A DNA stretch of 64,000 nucleotides, taken from positions 123,177 through 187,176 of the forward strand of contig CAKQPT010000001.1 in assembly GCA_934270345.1 (NCBI GenBank), in the 5' to 3' direction. Origin of the DNA: an uncultured Oribacterium sp. GTDB taxonomy: Bacteria; Bacillota; Clostridia; Lachnospirales; Lachnospiraceae. Below the pieces are notes generated by a model. The model ran no database searches. It saw nothing but the letters and a program-made list of their open reading frames with translations, and was not told where the DNA came from. Position 1 is the first letter of the stretch, and every line of letters starts with the position of its first letter. The translations under genes were made by a program, and so were the position numbers. Below are positions 8,355-16,482 of the stretch, piece after piece.

Positions 8355-10172
8355 ATGAGACATCATGTGTTGCATGAAGATATAGTTGGAACATTCGGTA
8401 AGGGCAGATATCTGCCGGCACTGGTGATGGCGGGCGTGCTGGCGCTGACATGTGCCGGCACGGCGACGGCGGCCAGCGTGGCAGCCAGCGGCGTCGATGT
8501 ATCGGCGTACCAGATGAGCCTGCCGGGCGGTGGAAACACTGCGGCTGCCGGACAGAGCAGCGCGGCGTCGGCGGTACCGGCGGGCGGAGCGACGATCGCA
8601 CAGGACCAGAGCATTGGCACCCACTACGCGACGGTGCAGTCAGCGGAGATCAATGCCGCGAACCCGGCGGTCATCGATATCACGGTCAATGCAGCGCCGC
8701 TCGTCGGAAGCGGGCAGCAGCTCTATCTGTTCGCGGTGAAGCCGTACCAGATGAACCTCGATGGCCGGACAGACTATCTGGCGGTGCAGGATGTCGGAAA
8801 CGGCAGCCTGCAGTTCACGGCGGATCTGCAGGACGGCCCGAACAGCCTCCGGACCTATGATGCATTCGTGGTCGCGATCGCGAGTGGAAACGGCTATCAG
8901 ATCGTATCGAACCGCTGCTACATCGGGAATCCGGAGCTGATCGCGGCAGACCAGTCACCGGCCCTGAACCGAGGGAAGAAGGGACTGCTGGTAGACCCGA
9001 ACATCCTCGATGACGCCATCGACCTCGGGATCAAGCATGCGTTTATCCCGGTCACAACCGCACAGCTTTTCGGCACGGGTGTCAGCTACAGCTATGATGG
9101 AAAGGTCTATTCCTTCGATTCGGCCCTGATTCAGCAGCTGGATCAGGAGATCAGCCGTCTCTCCGGCGCGGGGGTGGCGGTCACGGTGAACCTCGTGAAT
9201 GGATGGAATCCGACGCAGCCGGCGCTCTACCGTCCGGGCACGAAGGTGGTCACGAGCGACGCGGCGCTGTACTATGGCTTCAATGTCGAAACCGAGGATG
9301 GCTTCCGCCTGGTGAAGGCGATGGCGACCTTCCTTGCGAGCCGTTACAATGGGCACAACGGGCACGGAAAAATCACGAACTGGGTCATCGGAAACGAGAT
9401 CAATAACCAGTACTGGAATTATGTCGGAAACTACAGTGTCCGGGACTATACGCGGATTTTCCAGCGGACCTTCCGTGTGTTCTATACCGCTATCAAGTCG
9501 GTTTCCGCAAATGATAATGTCATGTTTTCACTGGATCAGTACTGGACGATCAAGCCGGAGGCAGGATCGGTCGGAAAGTATCCGGGAAAGGATGTACTCG
9601 ATAACTTCATGTACATCGATCAGGAGGAGGGCAAGACCAACTGGGCCCTGGCGATCCATCCGTACCCGTATCCGCTGACCGATCCGAATTTCTGGGATGA
9701 TTTCTCCTCCGGCAAGGTAACGAATGACCTCACCACACCGGTCATCAGCTACGCCAACCTTTCGGTACTAACGAACTACATGCACAGTCAGTATCTGCTG
9801 GATAAGCGCGGTCAGGTACGAAATATCTTCATGACCGAGGAGGGCTTCAGCTCCGTCCGGAAGCTCACGCAGGACGCACAGATGGAGCAGGCGGCGGCCG
9901 TCGCCTATGGTCACTATATCGTCGAGAATAACCCGGACATCGATGCCTACATGCTTTCCCGTCAGCTGGACAATGCAGCCGAAACGAAGGATGGACTCTA
10001 CTTCGGACTGTCTTCCGTCGGCGCAGATGGTGCCTCGCTCGTCGCGAAGCCTGCCCGCGAGGTCTTCAAGTACATCGATGACCCGAACACCTCACTGATG
10101 GTATCGGATTTTGCAAAGACCATCATCGGCATCAGCGACTGGGCGCAGGCCATCCCGGGATTTCATTTCTGA
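8355..10172 (+). CDS. DUF5722-type secreted protein, putative glycoside hydrolase
   Basis: A 605-residue exported protein. After a long signal region (hydrophobic core about 21-36, AxA near residue 38) comes a low-complexity Ala/Gly stretch, a beta-rich domain (about 95-210) and a TIM-barrel-like domain (about 215-600). The barrel carries features of clan GH-A glycosidases: WVIGNEINNQ, where E348 follows Asn as an acid/base would, and IFMTEEGFSS, where E495 sits where a nucleophile would. The layout matches what I know of DUF5722 (NGWNPTQP, SRYNGHNGHGKITNW, SLDQYW). The substrate is unknown; cell-wall or dietary polysaccharide is a guess. It is monocistronic. Confidence 0.75.
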   Translation: MRHHVLHEDIVGTFGKGRYLPALVMAGVLALTCAGTATAASVAASGVDVSAYQMSLPGGGNTAAAGQSSAASAVPAGGATIAQDQSIGTHYATVQSAEINAANPAVIDITVNAAPLVGSGQQLYLFAVKPYQMNLDGRTDYLAVQDVGNGSLQFTADLQDGPNSLRTYDAFVVAIASGNGYQIVSNRCYIGNPELIAADQSPALNRGKKGLLVDPNILDDAIDLGIKHAFIPVTTAQLFGTGVSYSYDGKVYSFDSALIQQLDQEISRLSGAGVAVTVNLVNGWNPTQPALYRPGTKVVTSDAALYYGFNVETEDGFRLVKAMATFLASRYNGHNGHGKITNWVIGNEINNQYWNYVGNYSVRDYTRIFQRTFRVFYTAIKSVSANDNVMFSLDQYWTIKPEAGSVGKYPGKDVLDNFMYIDQEEGKTNWALAIHPYPYPLTDPNFWDDFSSGKVTNDLTTPVISYANLSVLTNYMHSQYLLDKRGQVRNIFMTEEGFSSVRKLTQDAQMEQAAAVAYGHYIVENNPDIDAYMLSRQLDNAAETKDGLYFGLSSVGADGASLVAKPAREVFKYIDDPNTSLMVSDFAKTIIGISDWAQAIPGFHF

Positions 10173-10196
10173 TACAATGAAAGAATAAAAAGAAGA

Positions 10197-10222
10197 GAGT
10201 GCGCTTCGGCGCACTCATTTTT
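10197..10222 (+). terminator. Intrinsic terminator after the DUF5722 gene
   Basis: GAGTGCGC, loop TTCG, GCGCACTC, then ATTTTT: an 8-bp perfect stem with a UUCG tetraloop. Confidence 0.92.
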
Positions 10223-10302
10223 GATACTTTAAACTTATGCTTGCTTCCCGAGATAAATATGGGTTATTATTGATATAATTTTTTATCGATAGGAGGCACA
10301 TT

Positions 10303-11427
10303 ATGCAAAAACTAGGATTTCGACAGACAATCACGATCGGCTTCATGCTGTTCTCCATGTTCTTCGGCGCTGGCAATCTGATTTTTCCACCGCTGCTCGG
10401 AGCACAGGCTGGAAGCAGTACGGTTCCGGCGATGGTCGGACTGACCATTACAGCCGTCTGTTTTCCGATTCTGGCCGTCGCTGCCGTCGCGAAGCATGAT
10501 AATCTCGTGAAGCTCGGTTCGATGATCCACCCGGTATTTGCATCGGTGTTTACGGTCCTTATCTGCCTGATGATCGGTCCCTTCGTCGCGATCCCGCGTA
10601 CCTGCAGTACTTCCTTCGAGATGGCGGTCGCACAGTTCCTGCCGTCGCAGAGCGGATCGGTCCTGCTGATGGCACGTATTCTCTACTCCATGATATTCTT
10701 CGCCGGTGCGACCTTCGTGGCCCTGCACCCGAATAAGCTGAAGGATATCCTGGGCAGAATCATGACGCCGATTCTGGTCGTACTGATCGTCGTGACATTC
10801 GTGGGAACCGTGGCGAAGCTGCCGGTGACGGTTGCGACGCCATCCACCATCGGTTATCAGGAACATCCGATCATGACCGGTTTCATGACCGGCTATCAGA
10901 CGATGGATATCCTGGCGGCCCTCAACTTCGGTCTCGTTATCGCGATGAACATCGAGGATTTCGGTGTGCATGATCGTCGGGCGATCGCTGGTGAAACGAT
11001 GAAGGCTGGTGTCATCGCCGGTGTCATGCTGGCACTTGTGTATTTCTCGACTTCTTATATCGGTGCGATCTGCAGTGGTGTTCCGGGACTCCTGACCGAG
11101 ACGGAAACCGGCGCAGGTATCCTGTCGTATGCGATCCAGCAGTGCTTCGGTGCAGCGGGTCAGATCATCGCCGGACTCATCTTCTTCATCGCCTGCTTCA
11201 ATGTCTGCTGCGGATTGCTGTCCAGCGGCTCGGAGTATTTTCATAAGCTGGTGCCGAAGATCAGCTACAAGACCTGGCTGTTCGGCTTCGCCGTTTTCAG
11301 CTTCGTGATTTCCAGTGCCGGACTGTATCGTATCCTGAGCTTCTCCTTCCCGGTTCTGAAGGTCATGTGTCCGATCGCCATCGCCGTGACCATCTTCGGT
11401 CTCGTAAAGAAGCGCCAGGCGGAGTGA
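10303..11427 (+). CDS. brnQ: Branched-chain amino acid carrier, BrnQ family
   Basis: A secondary transporter for leucine, isoleucine and valine in the cytoplasmic membrane. The N-terminus (SMFFGAGNLIFPPLLG) is the family hallmark, and IGPFVAIPRTCSTSFEMAV is the second conserved block. About ten to twelve hydrophobic segments are visible. At 374 residues it is shorter than the usual 430-450, with shortened loops and C-terminus, yet the frame is intact. The ribosome site AGGAGGCAC precedes the ATG. A TATAAT lies at 10274-10279. It is monocistronic and ends before structured repeat copy 1. Confidence 0.93.
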   Translation: MQKLGFRQTITIGFMLFSMFFGAGNLIFPPLLGAQAGSSTVPAMVGLTITAVCFPILAVAAVAKHDNLVKLGSMIHPVFASVFTVLICLMIGPFVAIPRTCSTSFEMAVAQFLPSQSGSVLLMARILYSMIFFAGATFVALHPNKLKDILGRIMTPILVVLIVVTFVGTVAKLPVTVATPSTIGYQEHPIMTGFMTGYQTMDILAALNFGLVIAMNIEDFGVHDRRAIAGETMKAGVIAGVMLALVYFSTSYIGAICSGVPGLLTETETGAGILSYAIQQCFGAAGQIIAGLIFFIACFNVCCGLLSSGSEYFHKLVPKISYKTWLFGFAVFSFVISSAGLYRILSFSFPVLKVMCPIAIAVTIFGLVKKRQAE

Positions 11428-11492
11428 TCGGGCAGAAGAGCGGGACGGCTATCGTTTCACCAGGGCCTCGAATGGCCGGCAGCAGCTCGATG

Positions 11493-11705
11493 GAGGCAGG
11501 AAGGCTTTTTTAGACATTGCCTGCGGTGTTTAAAATCAAAAACGGAACCCTAAGTGGCACTAGGCCCTCTGCAAACGACTGAGTTTTCTTTATGAAAACT
11601 CAGTGTTGCAGAGGGTACTAAGGAAAATAAATCCAAGTGCCACTAAGGGTTCCGTTTTAAGATTTTAATACATCCTCGGCAGAGTCACAAAAGCCTTCCT
11701 GCCTC
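11493..11705 (+). repeat. Long structured intergenic element, copy 1 (between brnQ and luxS)
   Basis: A 213-base imperfect palindrome. The outer arms GAGGCAGGAAGGCTTTT (11493-11509) and its complement (11689-11705) flank a core (11532-11666). The core has an outer stem (CGGAACCCTAAGTGGCAC / GTGCCACTAAGGGTTCCG), an inner stem GCCCTCTGCAA / TTGCAGAGGGT and a terminal hairpin CTGAGTTTTC / GAAAACTCAG. An unpaired strand with CTAAGGAAAA lies between the inner and outer 3' arms. Related copies are at 18480-18700 and 48849-49217. Stems differ by paired changes, which favours a folded RNA. The core is co-directional with brnQ. The outer arms may also terminate brnQ and luxS. Confidence 0.8.
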
Positions 11706-11715
11706 TATGCGCACC

Positions 11716-12195
11716 TTATACCGGATATACCAGATGAGACTCATCTATATCATATAGAGTTTCGTTCAGGTAGCGCTTTGCGAGCCAGTTCGCCATGCCG
11801 AGGTTCTGGTCGAGGTAGTTTCCGCAGTCGCGAGGTGCCGCGCCCGGGATCGGGTCATGGAAGTCGCGGATGAACTCAAACATACGCGTGATGACGGATA
11901 CGATGTCGCGGGAGCTGAGATCGCCGGCGAAGATGACATAGCAGCCGGTGCGGCAGCCCATCGGTCCGAAGTAGATGGTCTTCCCGGCCCATTCCGGATC
12001 GTTCCGGAGGAAGGTGGCACCTAAGTGCTCAATGGTGTGAAGCTCGGCGGTATTCATGACCGGCTCACGATTCGGTCTCGTCATACGAAGATCGAAGGTC
12101 GTCAGGGTCTCGGCGCCGACTTTATCTTTTCTGGAAACGTAGATGCCCGGCTCCAGTTTCTCGTGATTGATGGTAAAGCTTGCGATTTTTTCCAT
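11716..12195 (-). CDS. luxS: S-ribosylhomocysteine lyase LuxS
   Basis: It splits S-ribosylhomocysteine into homocysteine and the autoinducer-2 precursor, in the activated methyl cycle. The 159 residues carry the Zn site HTIEH (H53, H57) and C124 (RDCGNYLDQN), and the catalytic C85 in GCRTGCY. The ribosome site AGGAGGTACACC precedes the ATG. It is monocistronic on the minus strand, convergent with brnQ, with its own promoter at 12238-12266. No mtnN/pfs is next to it. Assignment is firm. Confidence 0.97.
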   Translation of the reverse strand: MEKIASFTINHEKLEPGIYVSRKDKVGAETLTTFDLRMTRPNREPVMNTAELHTIEHLGATFLRNDPEWAGKTIYFGPMGCRTGCYVIFAGDLSSRDIVSVITRMFEFIRDFHDPIPGAAPRDCGNYLDQNLGMANWLAKRYLNETLYDIDESHLVYPV

Positions 12196-12237
12196 GGTGT
12201 ACCTCCTGGAAGAGAATAGTAGTATGTGAGTTCAATT

Positions 12238-12266
12238 ATTATAGAAAAAAGTGCTGGTGTGCGCAA
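12238..12266 (-). promoter_or_regulatory. SigA-type promoter of luxS
   Basis: On the minus strand TTGCGC (12261-12266), 17-base spacer, TATAAT (12238-12243), about 43 bases before the luxS start. Confidence 0.75.
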
Positions 12267-12401
12267 GCTGTGCGTGAAAACGCAGCATCGTACAGAGCCG
12301 ATTCTTCAGCATCGCCGGGTTGGACGACAGAACGATGAAAAAGCGGAGGAACATTGAAAATAAAGCTGTGAAATTAATTTCCTCGATTTTGCCGATATTG
12401 A

Positions 12402-12430
12402 TTGAGCGTTTCCATGTTCTCGTTTATAAT
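12402..12430 (+). promoter_or_regulatory. SigA-type promoter of the SPFH/zinc-ribbon gene
   Basis: TTGAGC (12402-12407), 17-base spacer, TATAAT (12425-12430), about 60 bases upstream of the ATG at 12492. The rest of 12267-12401 shows nothing I can name. Confidence 0.7.
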
Positions 12431-12491
12431 AAAACTAGAGTATGGCCGTGTAACCGTTTCGACGGAGTGTTATCGAAAAGGAGGAAATAGT

Positions 12492-13739
12492 ATGGGTCTT
12501 TTACAGGTTGGTTTAGGCGCTGCGGAATCTGTTCTTTCGGATCAGTGGCGTGAGTATTTTTACTGCGATGCGTTGACAGAAGACGTTCTCATGAAGAAGG
12601 GCGAGGCACGGCAGGCGAGAAGAGCGTTTAATACGAAGAAGTCGGATAACCTCATCACGAACGGCGCGATCATCGCGGTCAATGAAGGTCAGTGTATGAT
12701 CATCGTCGACAACGGTGCGATCGTAGAGGTCAGTGCCGAGCCGGGTAAGTTTGTCTGGGATGCGTCGACCGAGCCGTCGATTTTCTACGGCGGACTGAAG
12801 AAGGGTATCGTGGATTCCTTCAATACATGGAAGAAGCGTGTAGCGTTCGGTGGTGATACCGCGACGGACCAGCGCATCTACTTCTTCAACACGAAGGACA
12901 TCATCGGAAACAAGTATGGAACACAGAATCCGATTCCGTTCCGTATCATTGATCGAAACATCAACCTCGATACCGATGTTGCGGTTCGCTGCCATGGCGA
13001 GTATGCATATCGTCTGGCCGATCCGATCCTGTTCTATAAGAAGCTCTGCGGTAACGTGAGCGACGAGTTCCGGAGAGATCGTATCGACAGCCAGCTGAAG
13101 ACGGAGCTGCTTACGGCACTGCAGCCGGCATTCGCCGCTGTATCCGAACAGGGCGTACGTTATTCACAGCTTCCGGCGCATGCAGATGACATCGCACGGG
13201 CACTGGATGCCGAGCTGACGAATACCTGGGGACAGAACTACGGTATCGAAATCGCAGCCTTCGGTCTGAGCTCCGCGACGATTTCGGACGAGGATGCAGA
13301 GCGCATCAAGGTGCTTCAGATGAACGCAGCTCTGAAGGATCCGACGATGGCAGCCGCGACGATTGCAGCCGCACAGGCACAGGCGATGAAGGATGCGGCG
13401 AACAATACCTCGACCGGACCGATGATGGCCTTCGCCGGTATGAACATGGCGAACATGGTCGGTGGCATGAACAGCCAGCAGCTCTATGGTATGGGTGGCA
13501 CACCGCAGCAGACACCGCCGACAACACCGTCACCGGCTCCGGCGGCCGCAGCTGGCGTGGGCGTAGCTACAGCTCCGGCAGGCAGCTGGACCTGTGCATG
13601 TGGAACCGTAAATACGGGCAACTTCTGCTCGAACTGCGGAAGCCAGAAGCCGCAGCCGGCGACCTGGACCTGCCCGAAGTGCGGACATCAGGGCAATACA
13701 GGTAATTTCTGCTCGAACTGTGGAACCCCGAAGGCGTAA
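12492..13739 (+). CDS. SPFH-domain protein with two C-terminal zinc ribbons (YdjI / virion core protein-like)
   Basis: A 415-residue protein. The ATG at 12492 follows AAAGGAGGAAATAG; the frame extends to 12402 but those codons overlap the promoter. The N-terminal region (about 40-280) is an SPFH/band-7-like domain of the family often annotated as virion core protein and found in B. subtilis YdjI. An Ala/Met/Pro-rich linker (about 290-355) follows. Two zinc ribbons end the protein: WTCACGTVN...FCSNCG and WTCPKCGHQ...FCSNCG. No transmembrane helix is seen. It is followed by a TFIIB-type zinc-ribbon protein, as in the B. subtilis ydjGHI group, which is linked to membrane stress; pspA is not in the window. 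Confidence 0.82.
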   Translation: MGLLQVGLGAAESVLSDQWREYFYCDALTEDVLMKKGEARQARRAFNTKKSDNLITNGAIIAVNEGQCMIIVDNGAIVEVSAEPGKFVWDASTEPSIFYGGLKKGIVDSFNTWKKRVAFGGDTATDQRIYFFNTKDIIGNKYGTQNPIPFRIIDRNINLDTDVAVRCHGEYAYRLADPILFYKKLCGNVSDEFRRDRIDSQLKTELLTALQPAFAAVSEQGVRYSQLPAHADDIARALDAELTNTWGQNYGIEIAAFGLSSATISDEDAERIKVLQMNAALKDPTMAAATIAAAQAQAMKDAANNTSTGPMMAFAGMNMANMVGGMNSQQLYGMGGTPQQTPPTTPSPAPAAAAGVGVATAPAGSWTCACGTVNTGNFCSNCGSQKPQPATWTCPKCGHQGNTGNFCSNCGTPKA

Positions 13740-13759
13740 GCGGATGCAGTAGATTTGTG

Positions 13760-13790
13760 GTGCGATGTCCGAAGGGACATCGCACTTTGT
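13760..13790 (+). terminator. Hairpin between the two zinc-ribbon genes (partial terminator)
   Basis: GTGCGATGTCC, loop GAAG, GGACATCGCAC, followed by TTTGTAT. The stem is perfect but the T run is short, so readthrough into the next gene is likely. Confidence 0.65.
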
Positions 13791-13910
13791 ATATGTATCG
13801 GAAACAGGGGCATCCGGAGGCTGGATTCTGCGACAGCGTCTCCGGAGTCTTCTCTTTGAGAGACGAATGTGAGATCGAAGATACCTATGAGAATGGAAGG
13901 AGGGACAGAG

Positions 13911-15095
13911 ATGCAGACGGCACAGGCGAATACCAATGTAACGAACCGTGCGAGCGGATCCGCCGCCATGGACGTCGAGACCACGATGACGAACACCCTG
14001 CAGGAGACCGACCGAAAGTGCCCGCAGTGTGGTGGAACGCTCGAATTTGACCCATCAACCGGTGGACTGAAGTGCCCATACTGTGATTATACCGAAGCGA
14101 TCCAGCATGAGGAGGAAGCGAAGGAGAGCGGTACGATCGACGATGAGGGCAGATTCGTCGCGACAGAGCATGCCTATACCGGAAAGGAGGACACCGCGAC
14201 GACCGACTGGGGTACGGCGACGAAGACGGTCATCTGTAAATCCTGTGGTGCGGAGATCATGTACGATGCGAATGCCATCGCGAACGTCTGTCCGTACTGT
14301 GGTTCGACACAGGTGATGGAAGCCGGTAATCAGGAAGAGAAGATCATGGCACCGGGTGGCGTCGTGACCTTCGATGTCGATAATAAGCGTGCGGCAGAGC
14401 TTTTTAAGACCTGGATCGGGCATAAGTTTTTCTGCCCGAAGCTGGCGAAGGAGAGTGCGGAGCCGGATAAGTTCCATGGCGTGTATGTGCCATACTGGAC
14501 CTTCGATGCGGAGGCAAGCGGTGACTATACCGGTGAGTATGGTATCAACCGTACCGTGAAAAAGGATGATGGGAAAACCGAGATCGTCACGGACTGGTAT
14601 GGCTGCAGCGGCGAGATCGAGCACTTCTTCGATGATGTGCTGGTGACCGCCTCCGATCGCTATGATCAGAATATGCTTCAGTCAGTGGAACCGTATCGTA
14701 CAGATGATGTGAAGCCATATAAGCCGCAGTACCTGGCCGGCTTCATGGCCGAGCGGTATACTCTGAAGCTGACGGATGCCTGGCCGAAGGCCCGGAGCAT
14801 CATGGATGAGGAGATGCATGATCTCGCAGAAGATGATATCCGCGACCAGCATAACCCGGATGATGTCCGTTCGGTCAGCATCGAGGCGAAGTATGCCGAT
14901 GTGACGTATAAGTATCTGCTGCTTCCGGTATGGATCTCCTGCTTCCGCTATCAGGATAAGATCTACCGGTTCATGGTCAACGGACAGACCGGAAAGGTTT
15001 CCGGCAAGACGCCGATCAGCTGGATCAAGGTAGCGCTGACCACGATCGCCGTTATCGCGATCCTCGTTCTTCTGTATTATCTGCTCGGGGATTAA
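13911..15095 (+). CDS. TFIIB-type zinc-ribbon membrane protein (YdjG-like)
   Basis: A 394-residue protein. The ATG at 13911 has AAGGAGGGACAGAG directly upstream; an in-frame ATG at 13869 lacks a site. The N-terminal zinc ribbon is CPQCGGTLEFD...LKCPYCDY (about 39-65), and a second one is CKSCGAEIMYDANAIANVCPYCGS (split here as C-x2-C and C-x2-C, about 120-145). A conserved domain follows with YVPYWTFDAEASGDYTGEYG. The last 22 residues form one transmembrane helix (WIKVALTTIAVIAILVLLYY), so it is probably tail-anchored with the bulk in the cytoplasm. The pair with the SPFH gene resembles ydjG/ydjI. Function is not established here. Confidence 0.8.
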   Translation: MQTAQANTNVTNRASGSAAMDVETTMTNTLQETDRKCPQCGGTLEFDPSTGGLKCPYCDYTEAIQHEEEAKESGTIDDEGRFVATEHAYTGKEDTATTDWGTATKTVICKSCGAEIMYDANAIANVCPYCGSTQVMEAGNQEEKIMAPGGVVTFDVDNKRAAELFKTWIGHKFFCPKLAKESAEPDKFHGVYVPYWTFDAEASGDYTGEYGINRTVKKDDGKTEIVTDWYGCSGEIEHFFDDVLVTASDRYDQNMLQSVEPYRTDDVKPYKPQYLAGFMAERYTLKLTDAWPKARSIMDEEMHDLAEDDIRDQHNPDDVRSVSIEAKYADVTYKYLLLPVWISCFRYQDKIYRFMVNGQTGKVSGKTPISWIKVALTTIAVIAILVLLYYLLGD

Positions 15096-15106
15096 ATATG
15101 TATATG

Positions 15107-15138
15107 AAAAGAGGACTGCCGATGGCAGTCCTCTTTTC
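15107..15138. terminator. Bidirectional terminator between the YdjG-like gene and leuB
   Basis: AAAAGAGGACTGCC, loop GAT, GGCAGTCCTCTTTT: a 14-bp perfect stem with A and T runs, so it can serve both convergent genes. Confidence 0.93.
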
Positions 15139-15160
15139 TATGTTGGGCCCGAAAGCTCCG

Positions 15161-16255
15161 TTATCTGATGAGCGAAGCGATCTTATCGCCCATCTCGTTG
15201 GTATGCAGGCAGCTGAGGCCCTCCACGCCGTTCTCCATGATATCGCCGGTGCGGAAGCCGGTACGAAGCGCTTCCGCGACCGCGTCCTCGATGGCGTCGG
15301 CTTCCTTCGTGAGATTCAGTGAGTAGCGGAGCAGCATCGCTGCGCTCAGGATCGTTGCGAGCGGGTTTGCGATGTTCTGACCGGCGATGTCCGGTGCCGA
15401 TCCGCCGGACGGCTCATAGAGACCGAAACTGTCCTCGCGGAGGGAAGCGGATGGCAGCATGCCGAGGGAACCGGCGATCTCCGCCATCTCATCGGAGAGG
15501 ATGTCACCGAACACGTTCTCGGTCACGACGACATCGAACTGACCCGGATTCCGGACGAGCTGCATCGCGGTCGAATCCACGAGCGCATGATCAAGCTGTA
15601 CATCCGGATGCTCCGTCGCCACTTCCGTAACGACCTTCCGCCACAGTCTGGACGAATCGAGAACATTGGCCTTATCCACGGAGGTCACATGGCTGTGGCG
15701 CTTCTCCGCGATCTCGAAGGCCTTCTTCGCAATCCGGCGGATCTCATAGTCGTGGTACACGAGCGTATCGGTTGCGACCTCCTCGCCATCGACGGTTTCC
15801 GTCTTCCGTGCACCGAAGTAGAGACCACCGGTGAGTTCACGCACCATCATCACGTCGAAGCCCTGCTCCGCGATCGACTCGCGCAGCGGACACGCCTTCC
15901 GGAGCTCCGGGTAGAGATGTGCCGGGCGGAGATTGCAGAAGAGTCCGAGGGACTTCCGAAGCTTCAGAAGCCCGGCCTCCGGACGTTTCTCCGGTGGCAG
16001 CTCATACCAGTGGGACTGGCCCACCTTGCCGCCGATGGAGCCCATCAGTACGGCGTCTGCAGACTGGCAGGTCGCAACCGTCGCATCCGTCAGCGGCTCA
16101 CCATACGCATCAATGGAGCAGCCGCCCATCAGCACCTTCTCAAATGTAAACTGGTGGCCATAGACCTCGGCTACCTTTTCAAGCACTTTCTGTGCTTCGG
16201 CTACGATCTCCGGACCGATGCCATCTCCCGGTATCGTCACAATCTTTGCATTCAT
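15161..16255 (-). CDS. leuB: 3-isopropylmalate dehydrogenase
   Basis: It oxidises and decarboxylates 3-isopropylmalate with NAD in leucine synthesis. The chosen start (MNAKIVTIPGDGIGPE, minus strand from 16255) has GGGGAGGA at 5-6 bases; the upstream ATG three codons earlier would overlap that site. Length is 364 residues, as usual. Motifs seen are GDGIGPE, LLKLRKSLGLFCNLRP, VRELTGGLYFG (leuB-type substrate loop), the NAD/metal region VTENVFGDILSDEMAEIAGSLG and LYEPSGGSAPDIAGQNIANP. leuA/C/D are not in the window, so it stands alone, divergent from uvrB. Confidence 0.95.
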   Translation of the reverse strand: MNAKIVTIPGDGIGPEIVAEAQKVLEKVAEVYGHQFTFEKVLMGGCSIDAYGEPLTDATVATCQSADAVLMGSIGGKVGQSHWYELPPEKRPEAGLLKLRKSLGLFCNLRPAHLYPELRKACPLRESIAEQGFDVMMVRELTGGLYFGARKTETVDGEEVATDTLVYHDYEIRRIAKKAFEIAEKRHSHVTSVDKANVLDSSRLWRKVVTEVATEHPDVQLDHALVDSTAMQLVRNPGQFDVVVTENVFGDILSDEMAEIAGSLGMLPSASLREDSFGLYEPSGGSAPDIAGQNIANPLATILSAAMLLRYSLNLTKEADAIEDAVAEALRTGFRTGDIMENGVEGLSCLHTNEMGDKIASLIR

Positions 16256-16430
16256 CGACATTCCTCCCCGCATCCCTTGCGGCTCTCTGTATTAAAATCG
16301 CAGGCCAATGCCTGCATCAGAATTTCATACCCATAACTCTACATTATTATCTGCCGAGTTCCAATACCGATCAGTTATACAAGATATGAGTGCAGCAGAG
16401 GTCGAAATTTCTGAAAGCATGCCAAACAAG

Positions 16431-16459
16431 TGTTCAATGCAGCGCTTCTGTGATATACT
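16431..16459 (+). promoter_or_regulatory. Promoter of uvrB
   Basis: TGTTCA (16431-16436), 17-base spacer, TATACT (16454-16459), 23 bases before the start codon. No LexA-type box was recognised by eye (B. subtilis consensus GAACNNNNGTTY). Confidence 0.6.
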
Positions 16460-16482
16460 GAAAAAACGATTTGGAGGGCGCT

